Origin: Umbelopsis ramanniana AG
Lineage: Eukaryota; Mucoromycota; Umbelopsidomycetes; Umbelopsidales; Umbelopsidaceae
NCBI RefSeq assembly: GCF_025399195.1
Contig: NW_026252100.1
Coordinates: 186,001 to 250,000, forward strand
Direction: 5' to 3'
Length of the DNA: 64,000 nucleotides
The stretch's first letter is position 1. The number at the start of each line of letters is the position of its first letter. This document shows positions 1-12,968 of the stretch, in pieces. Under the pieces are notes generated by a model, which saw nothing but the letters and a program-made list of their open reading frames with translations, was not told the origin of the DNA and searched no databases. The translations under genes and the position numbers were made by a program.

Positions 1-3000
1 GCGATGTCTTCCAATACGTGGTTTCATCTTTACTTGGAATCATGAAAGAGAAGTTGCCTTCAACACTATTGAAAGAAAAAGAGATAAAAGAATTTTGAGT
101 CATGGCAGTATAATAGATGACTACTCGACATTCATCATAACGTACCCTCGAAGTCCAACGGTGACTTCTGGTCCCAATCTTTGTAAGCCAAGCCTGTCGA
201 CGCAGGTATTCTCGAGCTTTTCGTCTATTCCCCAAGACATTAACGCAGAAACAATGGTCGCATACAGTTGAGCACGCACTGAATCTTTTGCCGTATTCCA
301 ATCTACCGATTGCGTGTCGTCTGGTACGAGGTCAGCAATGTGACTATCGTCTACGCTCAGACTGAGGTTTCCCGTCGTTCCGTTAGATGTACTGGACTGT
401 AGCGCATTTTTTGCATCTGATCTCATGTTGCTCACTAAATGTCGCAGATTAACGGCAAATACTTGAATAAAAGGTACTCTGGCATTTCCTAAATACATAA
501 ACAAACTGTTAACTGCTGGCTGTATTTCATGTATTTCTTATCAACTCACTTACTGTTGTTTGAAGACGAGACAGAAAATGTCGTGCACATCCGCTTGAAC
601 GTAGTTGGTCTGTCATTGAGTATATTATTGACCTGGCTGAGTGGCCAACGAGCATCCGCAAGGACATTGGTCGCGGTTGAGCCAGTAAGTTTGCGATCCA
701 AATGGGCAGTTTGCATCTATAATTCTGTCACATTAGTCTGTGAGGTTTATTCGCTAACGGTAGCCGCCATAGATATTTTACCTGCCACACCAGAGCCGTG
801 TCATCTTGATAAGCAATTATAAGATAATCCTCAGTATTTCGCCACTGGATGCATTTAATGGAATACGGGTATCCTGGTATAATGTACAGACTGGAAAATG
901 AGATGATGAGTAACATTTTCAAATCTCCATTGGATATCAGATAGAACTCATTATATACCAATTCATCTCTTCAAGGGAAATGAGCGCAGCGGAGTTGTCC
1001 ATGGCGATAGAAACTATACATCCACGAAGTCTTGGTCCAACTTGTTCTGCCGGTTCAATGAATTCCTTCACAGGAAGAGCATGTACTGTAAATGTAGCAA
1101 CCAATTTGCCGTCCCTACATGACGTGATCCTACTTTAGCAATAGGGCCAAGATTCCTTTATACTATGATGAACTCACTCAATGTTCCATATCTTGACAGC
1201 ACCATCTTGGCCGCCAGAGATAAGGCGCGAAGTGCCAAACACCTTTTCATCTGGAGCATATAGGCTTGTCACCTTGCCATGGTGAGCGTGCCGGATCACC
1301 TGGTGTTTATCTCCATACTTGTCTTGGAGAAGCGTGTCTATTGATGCCAAGTGCATCAAAGCCAAAGACAACGGAAGGACTACTATGGTACCGGAATCTT
1401 AAGGATATGCCATCAGTAATATTAGTTATCGTTTCAAATGGATGTTAACAGGTAGACCGTGCACTCACCAAACCCAATAGCAAAGTGCTTGTCGTTGATA
1501 TTGATAGTGGCAATGACATTTCCAAAAGAATGACTTTTGTTTTTTGGCGGTATGGGCCACAAGCTATCACAAGTAGCACGCGCACATTCTATGTTGTGAT
1601 GTATGAGTTCCCAGGCTTATACATGTGTCGTTACAGCACCAAAAGACAAGTTACCTTTTGCCTCCAAAGACCTTTCGCTTTGATTTTGAACGTTCCTGTG
1701 GATGCTTCTCACTAGGAAAGCTGATTGCTTGCTATGATTATAGAATGATATTTGTAATATTACATTATCGCTAAGTTTTTCGTGTGGGACTTGTACAACA
1801 CAGGCCATGCAACCCAATTGTAGAGGGGACGCTGCAAGGAGAAATTTAGATACATTGTGCAGACAAAAGGACGATATTCAAATGGTTTACCATCGTTTTC
1901 AACTACGTATTTATCCAACAATTGAGAACTGGCATTCATGATCAGTCAGTAAATTGGTCGTTAAAATTCATGGTTAAGCCTCATTCATTTGAATTGCCTA
2001 CCTATAATACAATTGACCCTCACTGGTGACGATATTGCCGGCACCCACACCTTCCGGAGCTTTGATTTCATATGTACATATACATCCATCCTAAACAGTA
2101 GACCTTCAGTCACGAAAAATCCATGATACGCTTCATTCATAAAAACAAAACAGTACAAACCGTTGTGCTCAAGTACAGAATACTTTCACCGATGAAGCCT
2201 CCGCTTGAAAATTGAGATTCGCCTTCTGCTTTGAGGGATATATGCGGGATGGCTTCTGATTTGCTTAATTGGAAAATCTGGGCAAATATTTTAGTCGGTG
2301 CGTAGAAGGTGAGAGTTGAGACAAGAAAGATGTTAACATACGATGGCAGTTTTCGTGGAAATAGCCAAGAAAACATCAGGCTGTGCTGGATGATTTCGCA
2401 ACGTAATGATATTCCCTTCCAAGCCAGCCAAAGTGAGGTTATCGTATTTATGCTCCTTAGAAATGACCTTCTTTTCCTTGTCAAAGAACCATACCGCCAT
2501 TGTCCCGTTGTGAACGTACGTGAGAAGTCGTATATTGTTGGTTTCTGTTCGATCATTCGTCAATGTCTACGACTTTTAATGGGCCACAGCTTTTCACTCA
2601 AAACACACCTGAATCATGAAACATAGTACATGTCACCCAGTCCTCGTGCCCGCCCCATACTCGGACAACCTGCAACAATCACGGTAAGTCAGCTGCTAGA
2701 GAATTACTGCAAAAGTCAAGTAGACATGCCTTCAGCGTGTTGGCGTCCATGATGGTGATTTCATTTTCAAATCCACAGCAGAACACAAACTTATGTGGCT
2801 CATCCTGTCAATAAACACCATTAGCAAGATTTTGGGTGCCGCATATAATATGCTTATAGATCGACGCCATATCGTACGTTTGTAACATTACTGCGAACGT
2901 GGAGACTACGCGGAATACCAAAGAACCCTTGGCCGTTAGCAGCTAGACAGCGACCATCAGCTGCATTCCAGCGAATGATTTGGCTACAATATAGAAAGAA

Positions 3001-3419
3001 ACTAATGAGTATCTTCAATATATCAATCGTTTACGTCTAGAGAAGTCTTTGTACCCGTCTTCAGAGGCGCTTATCAGGACATCATCGGTTTTTGAAACAG
3101 AGTCGGTCTCCGTGGTAGCCAAGCACATTGCTACAACACGAGTACCGTGGCCTAAGAGTAGCAATTTGTACGAGAGCTGCATTCCCGTGTTGTGAGAACA
3201 ATGTAATTCATGGAATTGTCATGTTTACACCAGTTGTGGTATCCTGTCATTGAACTGTACCTCGAATTCGCCATTGTCGCCCGCTGACAGGGAAAACACC
3301 CAGATTGTACCGTCATTTTGACCTGCAAAAACGTGTGGCCATCGAGATATTAAGCATGTTGTATGAAGATTGGGAAAGTTGTGCCAAACTGCTATTGGAA
3401 CCACCAGTGACGAGGCCAT
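1..3419 (-). CDS. WDR7/rabconnectin-3 beta-like WD40 protein (3' end outside window)
   Basis: A many-exon WD-repeat protein starts at 3419 (MASSLVVPIAVWH) and leaves the window on the left. The first 65 residues resemble the start of animal WDR7, with a first WD blade (FAGQNDGTIWVFSL). A splice near 3234 leads into LLLLGHGTRVVAMCLA and further blades; SGGQDGAVKIWNIE at 1174-1216 is a classic WD ending. The exon ending near 124 reads into an intron (donor near 116), and the frame reopens at 65-1. In animals WDR7 pairs with DMXL proteins to assemble and regulate the V-ATPase on endosomes. The family call rests on the N-terminus and WD pattern; another large WD protein is possible. Confidence 0.75.
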
Positions 3420-3759
3420 AGCAAGGAATATCCTCGAGTCAGTCTATGCGGTCTGCAGGTCAATATGAAGTCTCCGCTTTTCAACTTTTCGGGAGCATTT
3501 TTAAATTTTGAATTTTCAGTCATCCTGTAACGTTTGTTATAATATTTGTGCTATCATTTGTGCCATCTGCTTTTTTTCAATCAATCAATATCTTTTTTAT
3601 TTGGATTGAGCCTGGTACGATTGCTACAGAAACTAAACACATGTACGAGAAGAAGAAAATAAGAAAGAAAAAAACTGAAAAACATGAGCTAATGGAAGGT
3701 TTTCCTATTCGAACTTTCATGTGTTGTCAAAGGTTCGCGCAAAGTGTAATTTGAACAGA
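3420..3759. other. Intergenic between two minus-strand genes
   Basis: This holds the promoter of the WDR7-like gene and the 3' UTR of the NmrA-like gene. It is AT-rich, with a purine run around 3648-3680 (AAGAAGAAAATAAGAAAGAAA). I see no gene in it; the plus-strand ORF here is low-complexity. Confidence 0.6.
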
Positions 3760-4880
3760 TTAACGACCGCGGAATTGATCACGGTTATCCTTAAAGAAGT
3801 TCTTCAAGCTGATGGGCTCATTGCCGGTGACCTTGCGGATGTCAGAAGTAACCTGGTTGACCTGGTTTTCTCTGACGAGTTCCAAGTAATTCAAGGTTTG
3901 ATTGATAACAGCATCGGTGAGATATTTGCCTTGGGGAATGAGGTTCTCCTTGTCGTGCTTGGTCTGGGAGTCTTGTGAAGACTTCTCAAATACTTGCATG
4001 GAGGAGAGGAGCATGCGCTGGTCTTGGCGAATTTGCTCAAAGTACTGCTTCATTTCTTCCTTGGAAATGCTTTCAAATTGAATTTGTCTGCCTTCCACGG
4101 CACGGCTGAGTTCATTGGCAATTTCCCGAGCGCTGATAGCATCTCGGCCAGTGAATTGGAGGGTCTTCTGATTGTACTGTTCGCAAACACAGAACTCTTC
4201 ATCATTTTGGTTCTTGCAGGCTACTTTGACACTGGCATCCAAGACATCGTTCATGCTAACAGGGGAAAACTTGCTGTCTTCGTTAACATTAAGACGAAGC
4301 TTGCCATGGTCTTCAATCATAGGAGACCACAAGTAGAACCATTGTTGTACAAAGTTCAAACTGAAAGTGGGAATAACGACAACATTAGTATGTAAATAGA
4401 TTTGTAGCATAAAGATATGATTTCTTACCGGAGGATAACCCATCTGCCATTCTGGTACTTGTTCTTGAGACACTCCTCAACCTGCTGGAAGTCATAAAGA
4501 CCACGCTGGTTCTCGTTGGCACGGTCGCAACCGATGTGAGAGATCAATTGGATACTCTGGCTTCTTTCTTGTTGGGCAGCCTCAATGATGTTACGAGCAT
4601 CCTGGGCACGCTGTTCACGGTCATTTAGAGTAAGGACAACCAATGAAACGTGTCTCAAGTACTGACGAAGATTTTCTTGATCCTCGTAGCGGACAACATG
4701 GATTTCAGCACCACGCTTTTGAAGCTTCTCCAGACCCTCCTTGTTCGAGCAGAGCACGCGGACCTTATAGTTCTTGGAGGAGCGTCTACGTTCCATTTCC
4801 TCACAGAGACGGAGAGCAATGTTGTAGCCAATAAAGGTTTCTCCTCCAGTAACGACGATGGTGTTTTGGGATTCAGACAT
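3760..4880 (-). CDS. NmrA-like NAD(P)-binding protein
   Basis: Two exons, 4429-4880 and 3760-4360, are separated by a 68-nt intron (4361-4428). The N-terminus has a Rossmann nucleotide-binding start, VVTGGETFIGYNIALRL, a form of the GxxGxxG motif. It is followed by alternating beta-alpha segments (VRVLCSNKEGLEKL, SLVVLTLNDREQ) typical of the atypical short-chain dehydrogenase/NmrA family. The C-terminal half matches the NmrA-like pattern, with a strand and helix (FTGRDAISAREIANELS) and a segment for the partner or substrate pocket. Such proteins sense NAD(P) redox state or reduce quinones; the substrate cannot be told here. The C-terminal 60 residues are charged and helical. A TATA box lies about 65 bp upstream. 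Confidence 0.85.
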
Positions 4881-5261
4881 GGTTCAGTTGGTACGATAAA
4901 GTAAACGTGAAGCTTTTTCTTTCGCATCGTCGACTCCCCTTGTTATATACTTTGGACCTGGGCGATTTCTCATGTTCTGTTGTTTGCCTCGGCATTATTT
5001 TCTAGCCGAAGTGTTGTGCTGGTCGGCGCATGCATCCAATAGATGTAAAGGTTGCGGGGGGCCAAATAACTCGACTTTCCCATGGGACCCGAATCTGTAT
5101 GAGCAGCCGTTGGCTGAGGACGAGTTCCCATCGTGAATAAGCATAGCAAAGCATTGTCATACCAAAGTGTAGCTCATTGGCAGGGTTATAACGACGTAAT
5201 GTAATTTTACAAGGTGAAGCAAAAATATATGTAATGTATTATGGCTTTATTACATGGATCT
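4881..5261. other. Intergenic: promoter of the NmrA-like gene and 3' UTR of the ELYS-like gene
   Basis: About 380 bp between two minus-strand genes. Apart from the TATA box it has a GC-richer patch with GGGGGG around 5056. Several AATAAA-like stretches near 5220-5250 could serve the upstream ELYS-like gene as poly(A) signals. No ORF of note. Confidence 0.6.
4943..4949 (-). promoter_or_regulatory. TATA box of the NmrA-like gene
   Basis: TATATAA on the minus strand, about 65 bp upstream of the ATG at 4880, at a normal distance for a core promoter with a short leader. Confidence 0.5.
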
Positions 5262-8200
5262 CTATTGCGCATCAGCGAGAACTATATCGTCATCCAATTT
5301 TCTCTTCTTTGACTGAGCATTTAGCACGGCAACAAATATCTCTTTGCCAAGATTTACGCCGTTCTTCTTAGCTGTTGCACTGCCATTATTGGAAGATTGA
5401 GCTTTTTCGTTGTGTTGACGAGTCGTCAGCCTTCAAATACAAAAATCAATCACATACAAGATGTTATTACTCACCTATTCGGGATAGCGCCTTTTGGCCG
5501 TCAGACGCGAAAGAAATGGCTGGATTAGCGGCTTCGTAGGGCTGCCATCGGTTTGCTACATTGGATAAAAGTGGCGATAAACTGTTGCACATTTTACTGA
5601 TCACGTATTTACTATGCTGGGAGACAGCCATAGATGATCCTTGATTGAGCTGATGAGATTGAATTTTGTCGTTCAGCTCTAAGGCTTGCATCTGACAATC
5701 ATGAGCCACATAATAGTGCATGAGACACACTTTTGTTGCAGAGTGTGGAGAGTTGTTCAGATATGCCACAAATATTTGCTCCTCTTCTGGTTTCAATGGA
5801 AATGAAAGGGCACGTTCGACTACTCCTTCCTGATTATCATCTGAGCGAAGAGAACGAGAGTCAGTAGAAACATTTTACGCATCGTGCATCTAATAAACAT
5901 AGAATGAGCGACCAACCTGTGAAAATAGCTTCCCAAAGTATATGCAACAACGTTTCTCGCAAAGTATCGTGGCGATCTCCGCATATTTCTCTCTGTAGAC
6001 ATTTGATGATCGTCAATAAGGCGACTCTTTCACCAAAAAATTGACAGACCCGAACCCCTTCCATCAGCATGGAGACTTACCTGAAAGTAAAATGCTCTGA
6101 CAATATCGCATTTCACAAACAATTTCATTCTTAAGATGATATCTTCCGGAATGTCGCTACGATGTTTGGAGATAGTTGCATACTGGAGAGCAAGCTGATG
6201 GCTGGATAGTTCATACAAGGTCTGTAGAATTTTATCTGACCAATCCGCCTCCACTCCTGGGTCTGCCAGTGATTTGACGCCGTCCTTTTGTTCAAGGCGT
6301 TAGTTACTGGGAAATTTCACCCACGGTCAATGTGAGCTTTTATTTGCTTTGTTGTCCTTACCTCATATTGGCCATGATCCATTGCCCAATAGCCATCCAT
6401 TAGCTTTTGAAATTGGGATGGGATAAGATATCTCCGAGCATAACGAGCTTGGCTGGCATTCTTCCAATCAAGTAACAGGTAATAAACAAGGCTTTGCTTC
6501 CGCAGTATGTCTAGATCACATTTTTGTATGGCATTGTAAAGCTTGTGAAGGTCATTGCTATTCCTTGGAGGGTAAAGTGATACTTCATCGTATGAAGTCA
6601 GTACACAGTGAAGTGGTTTGTTAGCAGTAAAATGTGCCACTTACCATTGACATGAGCAAATTTCAGCAGTTTATCCAAGAACAATTCACTGTGCATTCCT
6701 TTCCGTTGTTTCTGTATTGCCTTGACTTCTTTGGAACTATAACAGGTTTTAAACGCCTTTTCATCGAACTGAGCCCATTCTTCAACAACTGAAAACTTCT
6801 AAAGAAAAGGTCAAAATGGTGCTAAATCGTGATACGTGATTACTCCAAGAGAATTCGTTCTACTAACCGCCGACGATTCAATGCTATTGACATCTGGCAA
6901 AGGTTCTGCTTCAAACAGCCCATTGTATTTCACAAGCTTATTAGGGAATAGCAACAAGCTCTGCGATGCGCCTCTTGCTGGTGCAATATCCTACACCGCA
7001 AGCTCGATTAGCTGGTGTGACCTATTGAGCATGGGCAACATTGACATGTATATATCAAACCTGTAGAGTCACTCCATAGCAACATTCACTTATATCTTTT
7101 CTGACAATTTCGTCCACGTTTTCTTGATTAATTTTGTATCCTACCAGTTCTGTAGATGTTGACGATTGTGCCTTGGTGGAGAAAACGGCAAACAGGTAGT
7201 GGCCGCCGTTTAGATCCACAGCTAAGAGAGTAAGGTGAGATGCTTTTCTTCAATATATTCACGTAGATAAAAACAAGATTTACGAGCGACAGATTTGATG
7301 GCCAAGACGCTGGATTCTTTCCACGTTTTATGCGAGAGAATAGATGCTTCAAAGGTACCCAGAACTTTGCGATCAGAATTGGTCATGGTTTGTAAAACGG
7401 TGACCCTAGCCTTATTGTTGGAGCTGCGTGGATAAAAGAGTTTATTAATTTTGAAGACACCTTGTATTTGACCACAGAAAAGATCACACACGTCTGATGG
7501 TTCAATGGGCTTTGACCAACAATAATGACCGTCTTCTGTTGATCTTGTAGGCGGAAGCACTCTATGTGAGTGACTGGATCTGGATAACATGCGATGAGCT
7601 TGAGTCATCAATGAAGCACTTAGTAAAGCAGATACACAGAATTCACATTACCCTGATCTTTTAATAACTCTGTAAGATTTCGACTTGGTATAATAAATTG
7701 ATTTCCATTGGCAACCTTGTATTTGAAAACATTCAAAAACCCAGAATCGCCTCCAACATAGATCTTTGGATCCATCATGTGCTTGCTTGTCATTGAAGAC
7801 AGGAGGATGTGTAGTGAACGAATGCCGGATCCAGGTGCTTGTATTTGAGTGACCTCCGATTTCTGTAACATAGCATTTCATTAATAAAAAGCACATCGTA
7901 TTCTAAATAACCAAGTATAATATATTTCATGCATACAATTTTAAACTTTCCATCCACATTTGAGATGTCTATCAGGTATAGCGAGGCCGATTCTGTACCA
8001 AGCACCATGAGGTGGTGAAATCCGTGACTAATATCGTCTATAGTTTCATTCTATTTCATAATATATGCCAATCAGAACATGGCTTTCATGAATCAGTACA
8101 CCCGAAATGCCAGTACGTACCGGTGTCAGAAAGGCATTAGAGGACATTGTAGCTGCAGTAACGGTGCCTTCGATGATGATAGATAATTCTATCGACTCCC

Positions 8201-8623
8201 ATTTGTTAGCAACAACATCCCATAGTACAATATATGAGTCTCTTGCAACGATTTCGCGAACTATGATAGCCAAATAGTGTCGGTCAGAAAGGACTAAACT
8301 GGAAACGGCTGAAATTTCGACCTAGCAAATTGAGCGAATCGTTAGCAAATAGCTTTCAATGAACATGCGCAAGGTATACATGTACATACAGATAGGCCCA
8401 AAGATTTAGCAAGATCCTGAGCGCTTAGCGTTCCACAGATCGCTTGCTGGCAGCCATTCACAAAGCGGACCTCCACAGTGCGCTGATTATATCGATAGAG
8501 TAAGTAGGGATCAAGCAGTCGGCCAGGTATCGAGCGGTTAGAAATGAATTTGGAGACAGCTGGATCGTCTACTGCAAATGCGTTATTTTGCCGTGAGAAT
8601 TCTTCTACCGTGTGGTTAAGCAT
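5262..8623 (-). CDS. ELYS-like nucleoporin with N-terminal beta-propeller and ELYS domain
   Basis: A long multi-exon gene whose pieces read without an obvious gene break. The C-terminal third has an ELYS-domain signature: YYLLLDWKNASQARYARRYL, then KLMDGYWAMDHGQYE, then WSDKILQTLYELSSHQLALQ. It ends in a basic tail (SKKRKLDDD) resembling a nuclear localisation signal, with the stop at 5262-5264. The N-terminal exons (about 7060-8620) contain beta-strand blades (YIVLWDVVANKWESI, ASLYLIDISNVDGKF, YVGGDSGFLNVFKYKV) like the seven-bladed propeller of animal ELYS. ELYS recruits the Y-complex to chromatin to seed nuclear pores. The start is the first in-frame ATG (8623); a small upstream exon is possible. 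The link across 6800-7080 is the least certain, so two adjacent genes cannot be fully excluded. Confidence 0.68.
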
Positions 8624-8830
8624 TAAGGCAAAATGGAAATGTTCAATTGCCAACACGAAAGACGGACGCTTTTTTGCAGGTCAAAAAAAAATTCATGGGA
8701 CGCGAAAATTACCCTATTTCAGCTTTTGCTTCAGCTAGCGGCACAACCAGGAACTTGGCGTGTTATGTACGAAGTGGCCAATGTAAGTGTGCTCTTTATT
8801 ATATTACATTTCATCTGTATACACTATATC

Positions 8831-11323
8831 TCATATATAATCGTTGCATGTGTTTGAATTCGATATCAACTCTAGTAAGCTTTCGTTGCCCACTGATAAA
8901 GCATCACCAAATGCGACGTCGCTGAGAACAACTTCCTCAATGGAATAATTATCGCTGAAGATATCCATGGTTTGTCCAACGGACGCTTCTGGGTGAGTTG
9001 GTAGGACTTTAAGTAGTTCTTTGTCGTCAACCGTGGAGAAGACGTTGATAGGCGGGTGAGACTTTTTCTCGTTTTCATCTGACGCTGATTTTTGTGCAGC
9101 AAAAGTATGCTTTGTTGCTGCCTCGCCTGCTCCATTATGCTCGGCCTCTGATTTCTCCTTTTCTCGAAGTTTCCGAAGCAATCCATTATCCAGCAATGGA
9201 ATATTACCTTCGTTATAATTTTCGTTGTTATCATTGGTGCATAAATCGACATCCAGAACGCCTCGTGAGAACTGTTCCAAGGAAACATTGGTCCAGTTCA
9301 TACCCAACCAATACGTCTGCATTCGCAAGAGCGCTTTTCTACAAATTTCATAGCTCGCCTGATCAGATGATACATCCAGCCGCTCATTGAAGGGAAGGGT
9401 GTTGTATACTTCCAACTGAAATTCATTTGAGAGCCGGTCTTGGATCTTTTTAACAAGAACACATGCGGCGACGTAAATGCATTGATTGATGAAAGGATTA
9501 GCCAAGTAGGCCGAGCTGTTCAGTAAATCCACATAACTGAGGAAATCGCTAATAGCTTTAGCTGATGTATAGGCTTGATCCCAGTTACCTAGATTTGGTA
9601 GTTTAGAGTTGAGGTTGGTGCTCAAGAAAGTCGGGCAATTGACCAGAATGATCAGAGCATGGATCCAAAAGTGAACCAGTAAAAACCCTCCTGCTTGGGA
9701 ACGTTCACTATAGACTTGAAAATTTTGAACAGTGAATGCGAACGACGACGGTATACTTTCGTTGAATGCTTGCAAATTTTTCAAAGCTTCTTCTAATTGA
9801 GCTAATCGTTGGTCTTTCTCTTCACAAAAGTTCAAAGTGGTGGATATAGTGGCGTTGATTTGCATCATCTGGGCGACATATTTGTAAGGAAGCGGCAAAT
9901 AGTCTTCCTCTTGATTGTCATAAAAGTCTTTGGGTAAAGTAAGCATCTCGTCCAGTTCATGGTTGTAACTTGGTAAAGCTGTCGATATGGAGCTCTCCCA
10001 CATGACAAAGCGGCGGCCCAAGCCTATGCTGTTGAGTCTGTCCAGAAAGTACACTGTCCAAAAGACTCTTCGTCGAGTTTCACGTTCGCGTTCGGTTTTG
10101 TAAGTGGGTAGTGCCTCGGTACGATAGTGATTTCCTGAATCAGCGTCGCTAGAGTTCCTTTTTACAGAGTCAGACTTGCGGACCGGCACTGGTTCTTTTT
10201 CCAAACCAATGTCCTGAGCCATTCGAATGGCCATACCAGCGTACATCCACAAAGCTGAATCTCTATCGGTGGCGAATTCTTGGTGCGTCAGCAATACGAG
10301 TGATTGCACCACTTCCAATGACGGAAGTGCTAAAAGCGGAATGATTAATCGTTTCGCTTTGTCCGCAAATGGTTCTCCGTAGGCATATCGCTCTTTCCCC
10401 GGTATACAAACTTCAGGATGCGTTGAGTATCTATAAACATTATAGTATGAGTAAAAATGATTCAAAAGGAGAGTCGCTTCATGGATCATGTGAGGTTTAC
10501 CTTGCACCAATTGCACACATACTATACACTAAGCAGGCACTAGCAGCATCCGCCTCAATATCAGATAAAATGGAAGCCTTACTCTCCCAAGGAAACATAA
10601 AGCTTGCATGCACGTAAAACAGATCTATCAAATGCCGTACGACTGCGCGACTCGGTGTATATGTATCCAAATCTAGCTGTCTCAAAGCCGTAGCACTAGA
10701 CAGTGTAGGACTTCTAGATATAGGAACCGAATTGTTCTTGGCTTGCTGTATTTGTGCCCTAGGTCGTTTCATTCTTAATGTGACAGCGATGCGTTTTAGA
10801 CCAGGAGCTAGGCGAAGCGTTAGTGCCTTGAAAAATGGTGAAGATAGTGGAAAAGCAACTACTCACCAATTGCAGTTCTGCCCATGTACCGAAAGTAATG
10901 TACTTTGACTTTCTCTGTCTCATAGTAGTCGTTGTGATCGTCGTCAAAATCTTTGACAGTTGTGGAGTGATCAGGAGCTATATCAAGATTTTTCATTTGT
11001 CAGCTGTGATATCTACGTAAATCATAAAGACAAGCCAGCTTCGTACAGTATAATGTGCTGTTTGGATAATCCAATTTACCATAGTCACCAGATTCATTCT
11101 CCAACCGACTTAAATTGGGGGAATTGGTTTTACGGAGCAGTGATTTCGGACCACGTTTCCTCGTAATGGTGTATGAGCATTCTTTGTTTTCCTGCTGACA
11201 CCGAGTGCATTGCGGACTCAACCCATCACAGCGAACTTTGCGAATTCGGCAAAGTTCGCATGCTCGGCTGGAACGTTTGCGTTTGCATACTAATGGATCC
11301 TCAACAATAAAATCGAGTGACAT
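8831..11323 (-). CDS. Zn2Cys6 fungal transcription factor with Fungal_trans domain
   Basis: The N-terminus carries a binuclear zinc cluster, CELCRIRKVRCDGLSPQC then TRCQQENKEC (CX2CX6CX6CX2CX6C, residues about 22-49), followed by basic linker residues. Four exons can be joined: 11323-11047, 10977-10867, then one beginning after an acceptor near 10805 (AIAPGLKRIAVTLRM), and a long last exon to the stop at 8831. The middle region (PSRAVVRHLIDLFYVHASF, ALWMYAGMAIRMAQDIGL, RRRVFWTVYFLDRL) is the fungal-specific transcription factor domain with its cyclin-like helices. The C-terminus is acidic and polar, as in activation regions. Expected role: a nuclear regulator, target genes unknown. It is transcribed in tandem with the ELYS-like gene and divergently from the acetyltransferase. 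Confidence 0.92.
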
Positions 11324-12070
11324 GTCATGACTTGCGGCGCAGAAGAAATGTGTGACTCAGACAGAAAGAAACTCCTGTAGCCATTGTGGCGCGGGACGAC
11401 CATGAAAGCACGTTCTCTACAATTACGAGCCACCGCCACAAATTCATAGGCCTACGATATTCCTTGAGACATGAATGATACACTTTGGACTGTTTCAACG
11501 TCATTGCTTGGTTATATTGCCAACATACGACTTCATCCATGGACTTCATTTGTTTTAATCAGTAGACAAATGAAGAAAATACATAAGGAATTATTTCATA
11601 TTCTCGCTCAACCATCTTTTTTATTTTTGTCATCATCTCCGTTTGGCTCGGAGTTCATGTTGTATAAGCATTGTACTGTAAAGAATACCCTTTCATGACA
11701 TGGCCTTTCCCATATAGGAATTTCGATACCCAGCATGCTACACGGAAGCGAAATACCATCCACGTTCAGTACTTACACAGTCCTTTTAGGTGTAGCCAGA
11801 AGCTTGCATGCTTGTTTGTCCGTAATGTCGGGTATCCTCTGAACCCCGAGCCAAGCCAAAAAAAAAAGTTAAAACTCTGTTGCCGTCGAGTGGATTCTAT
11901 TTCTGGTCGGTCTCTAGCGGACTCGTCAGTGAAACAGTCGATCCTTCACTGTGTTAGAGTCTGGACTTTTTTTTTTTTCAGTCATTGTCTTGTTATTTTT
12001 TTCTTGGCTGCATCCATATAAAAACCCATCATCACCCCTTTCTTTTCTTCTATCATCACAATTCTACACA
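11324..12070. other. Divergent intergenic region between Zn2Cys6 factor and acetyltransferase
   Basis: About 750 bp serving two promoters. It has T-rich runs at 11968-12003 just ahead of a TATA box, an A-run at 11859-11868, and only short overlapping ORFs without protein-like character. No RNA gene recognised. Confidence 0.6.
12017..12023 (+). promoter_or_regulatory. TATA box of the GNAT acetyltransferase gene
   Basis: TATAAAA lies 48 bp before the ATG at 12071 and is followed by a pyrimidine-rich leader (CTTTCTTTTCTTC), the usual arrangement of a strong fungal core promoter. Confidence 0.6.
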
Positions 12071-12968
12071 ATGACTGTTCGTCCAACTCTCCCTCACAGC
12101 AACATATCTAGCTCTCGAATCAGCCGAAAAATCACCCTCAATGCTGATGCAAAGCACATCAACGTGCGTCCTGTGATCAAAGGTAAAATATGCATACAAT
12201 ATGTACTACGTCGGAAACATCACGCACTTTACTTAAAACGTTACTTTTTCAAGGTGCCATTAATGAAGCTGGACACACTCTCGCCGATGCCTACGCCAAT
12301 AATCCTCTTCTTTCATGGATTGTCCACCCTCTCAAGGAAGAATCAAAGCAACATGACATTCGATATCTTTTGTTCAAGGCCGCAGTGAATTCTGCCAGTC
12401 TCCAAAGCCGGGATTTCGCCATCCAAGTTGATGGATGTAAAGGAGTTTGCGTCTGGTCAACCAATCAACAACAATTATCGTTTGCCAAGGTTTTAGGATG
12501 GAAAATCACCAAGATGGCCAATTTGTCTGTGGCTATGGTAAGTGCTCATTGGTCATTCAATTAAGGTGCATCTGATACCTGCATATTAATGACAAACTCG
12601 AATAGCGCATCAATATGACTTTGCAACAATTCTTGGACAAGAGCAAGAAGAGAATCATGAAGACTGAACCTCACATCTATATCAACTACATGGGTGTTCT
12701 GCCACAAGAACGAAATAAGGGCCTTGGTACCGCTTTGATACAGCATGTTATTTCCAAAGCCGAGGAAGCACATTTGCCCATCTACATCATTGTTTCGGAC
12801 AAAACAGCTGTTCCTTTCTTCGAAAAATTGGGTTTCCAAGTGAAGGAAGTTGCTCATTTCAACGATATAACCAGTACCATGTTGGTCCGCCCAGTGGCTA
12901 CTGCATCAGCATCACCATGCCAATTGAAGTTGAAGCCTGGTAGACGAGACTCAGATGATTCTTTGTAA
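12071..12968 (+). CDS. GNAT-family N-acetyltransferase
   Basis: Three exons, 12071-12182, 12254-12537 and 12606-12968, join in frame to 252 residues. The third exon holds the acetyl-CoA-binding core: a beta-strand (HIYINYMGVLPQERNKGLG) followed by TALIQHVISKAEEAHLPIYI, the GNAT motif A loop (Q/RxxGxG/A in the form RNKGLG). Then comes VPFFEKLGFQVKEV, the usual motif B near the C-terminus. No signal peptide or membrane segment is seen. The substrate is not predictable; similar fungal proteins acetylate small amines, toxic compounds or proteins. A clear TATA box and pyrimidine leader suggest a well expressed or inducible gene. Confidence 0.9.

Noticed and set aside
3994-4395. 133-codon plus-strand ORF
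   Set aside because: It lies antisense to the second exon of the NmrA-like gene, whose frame carries the conserved family pattern; this is a shadow.
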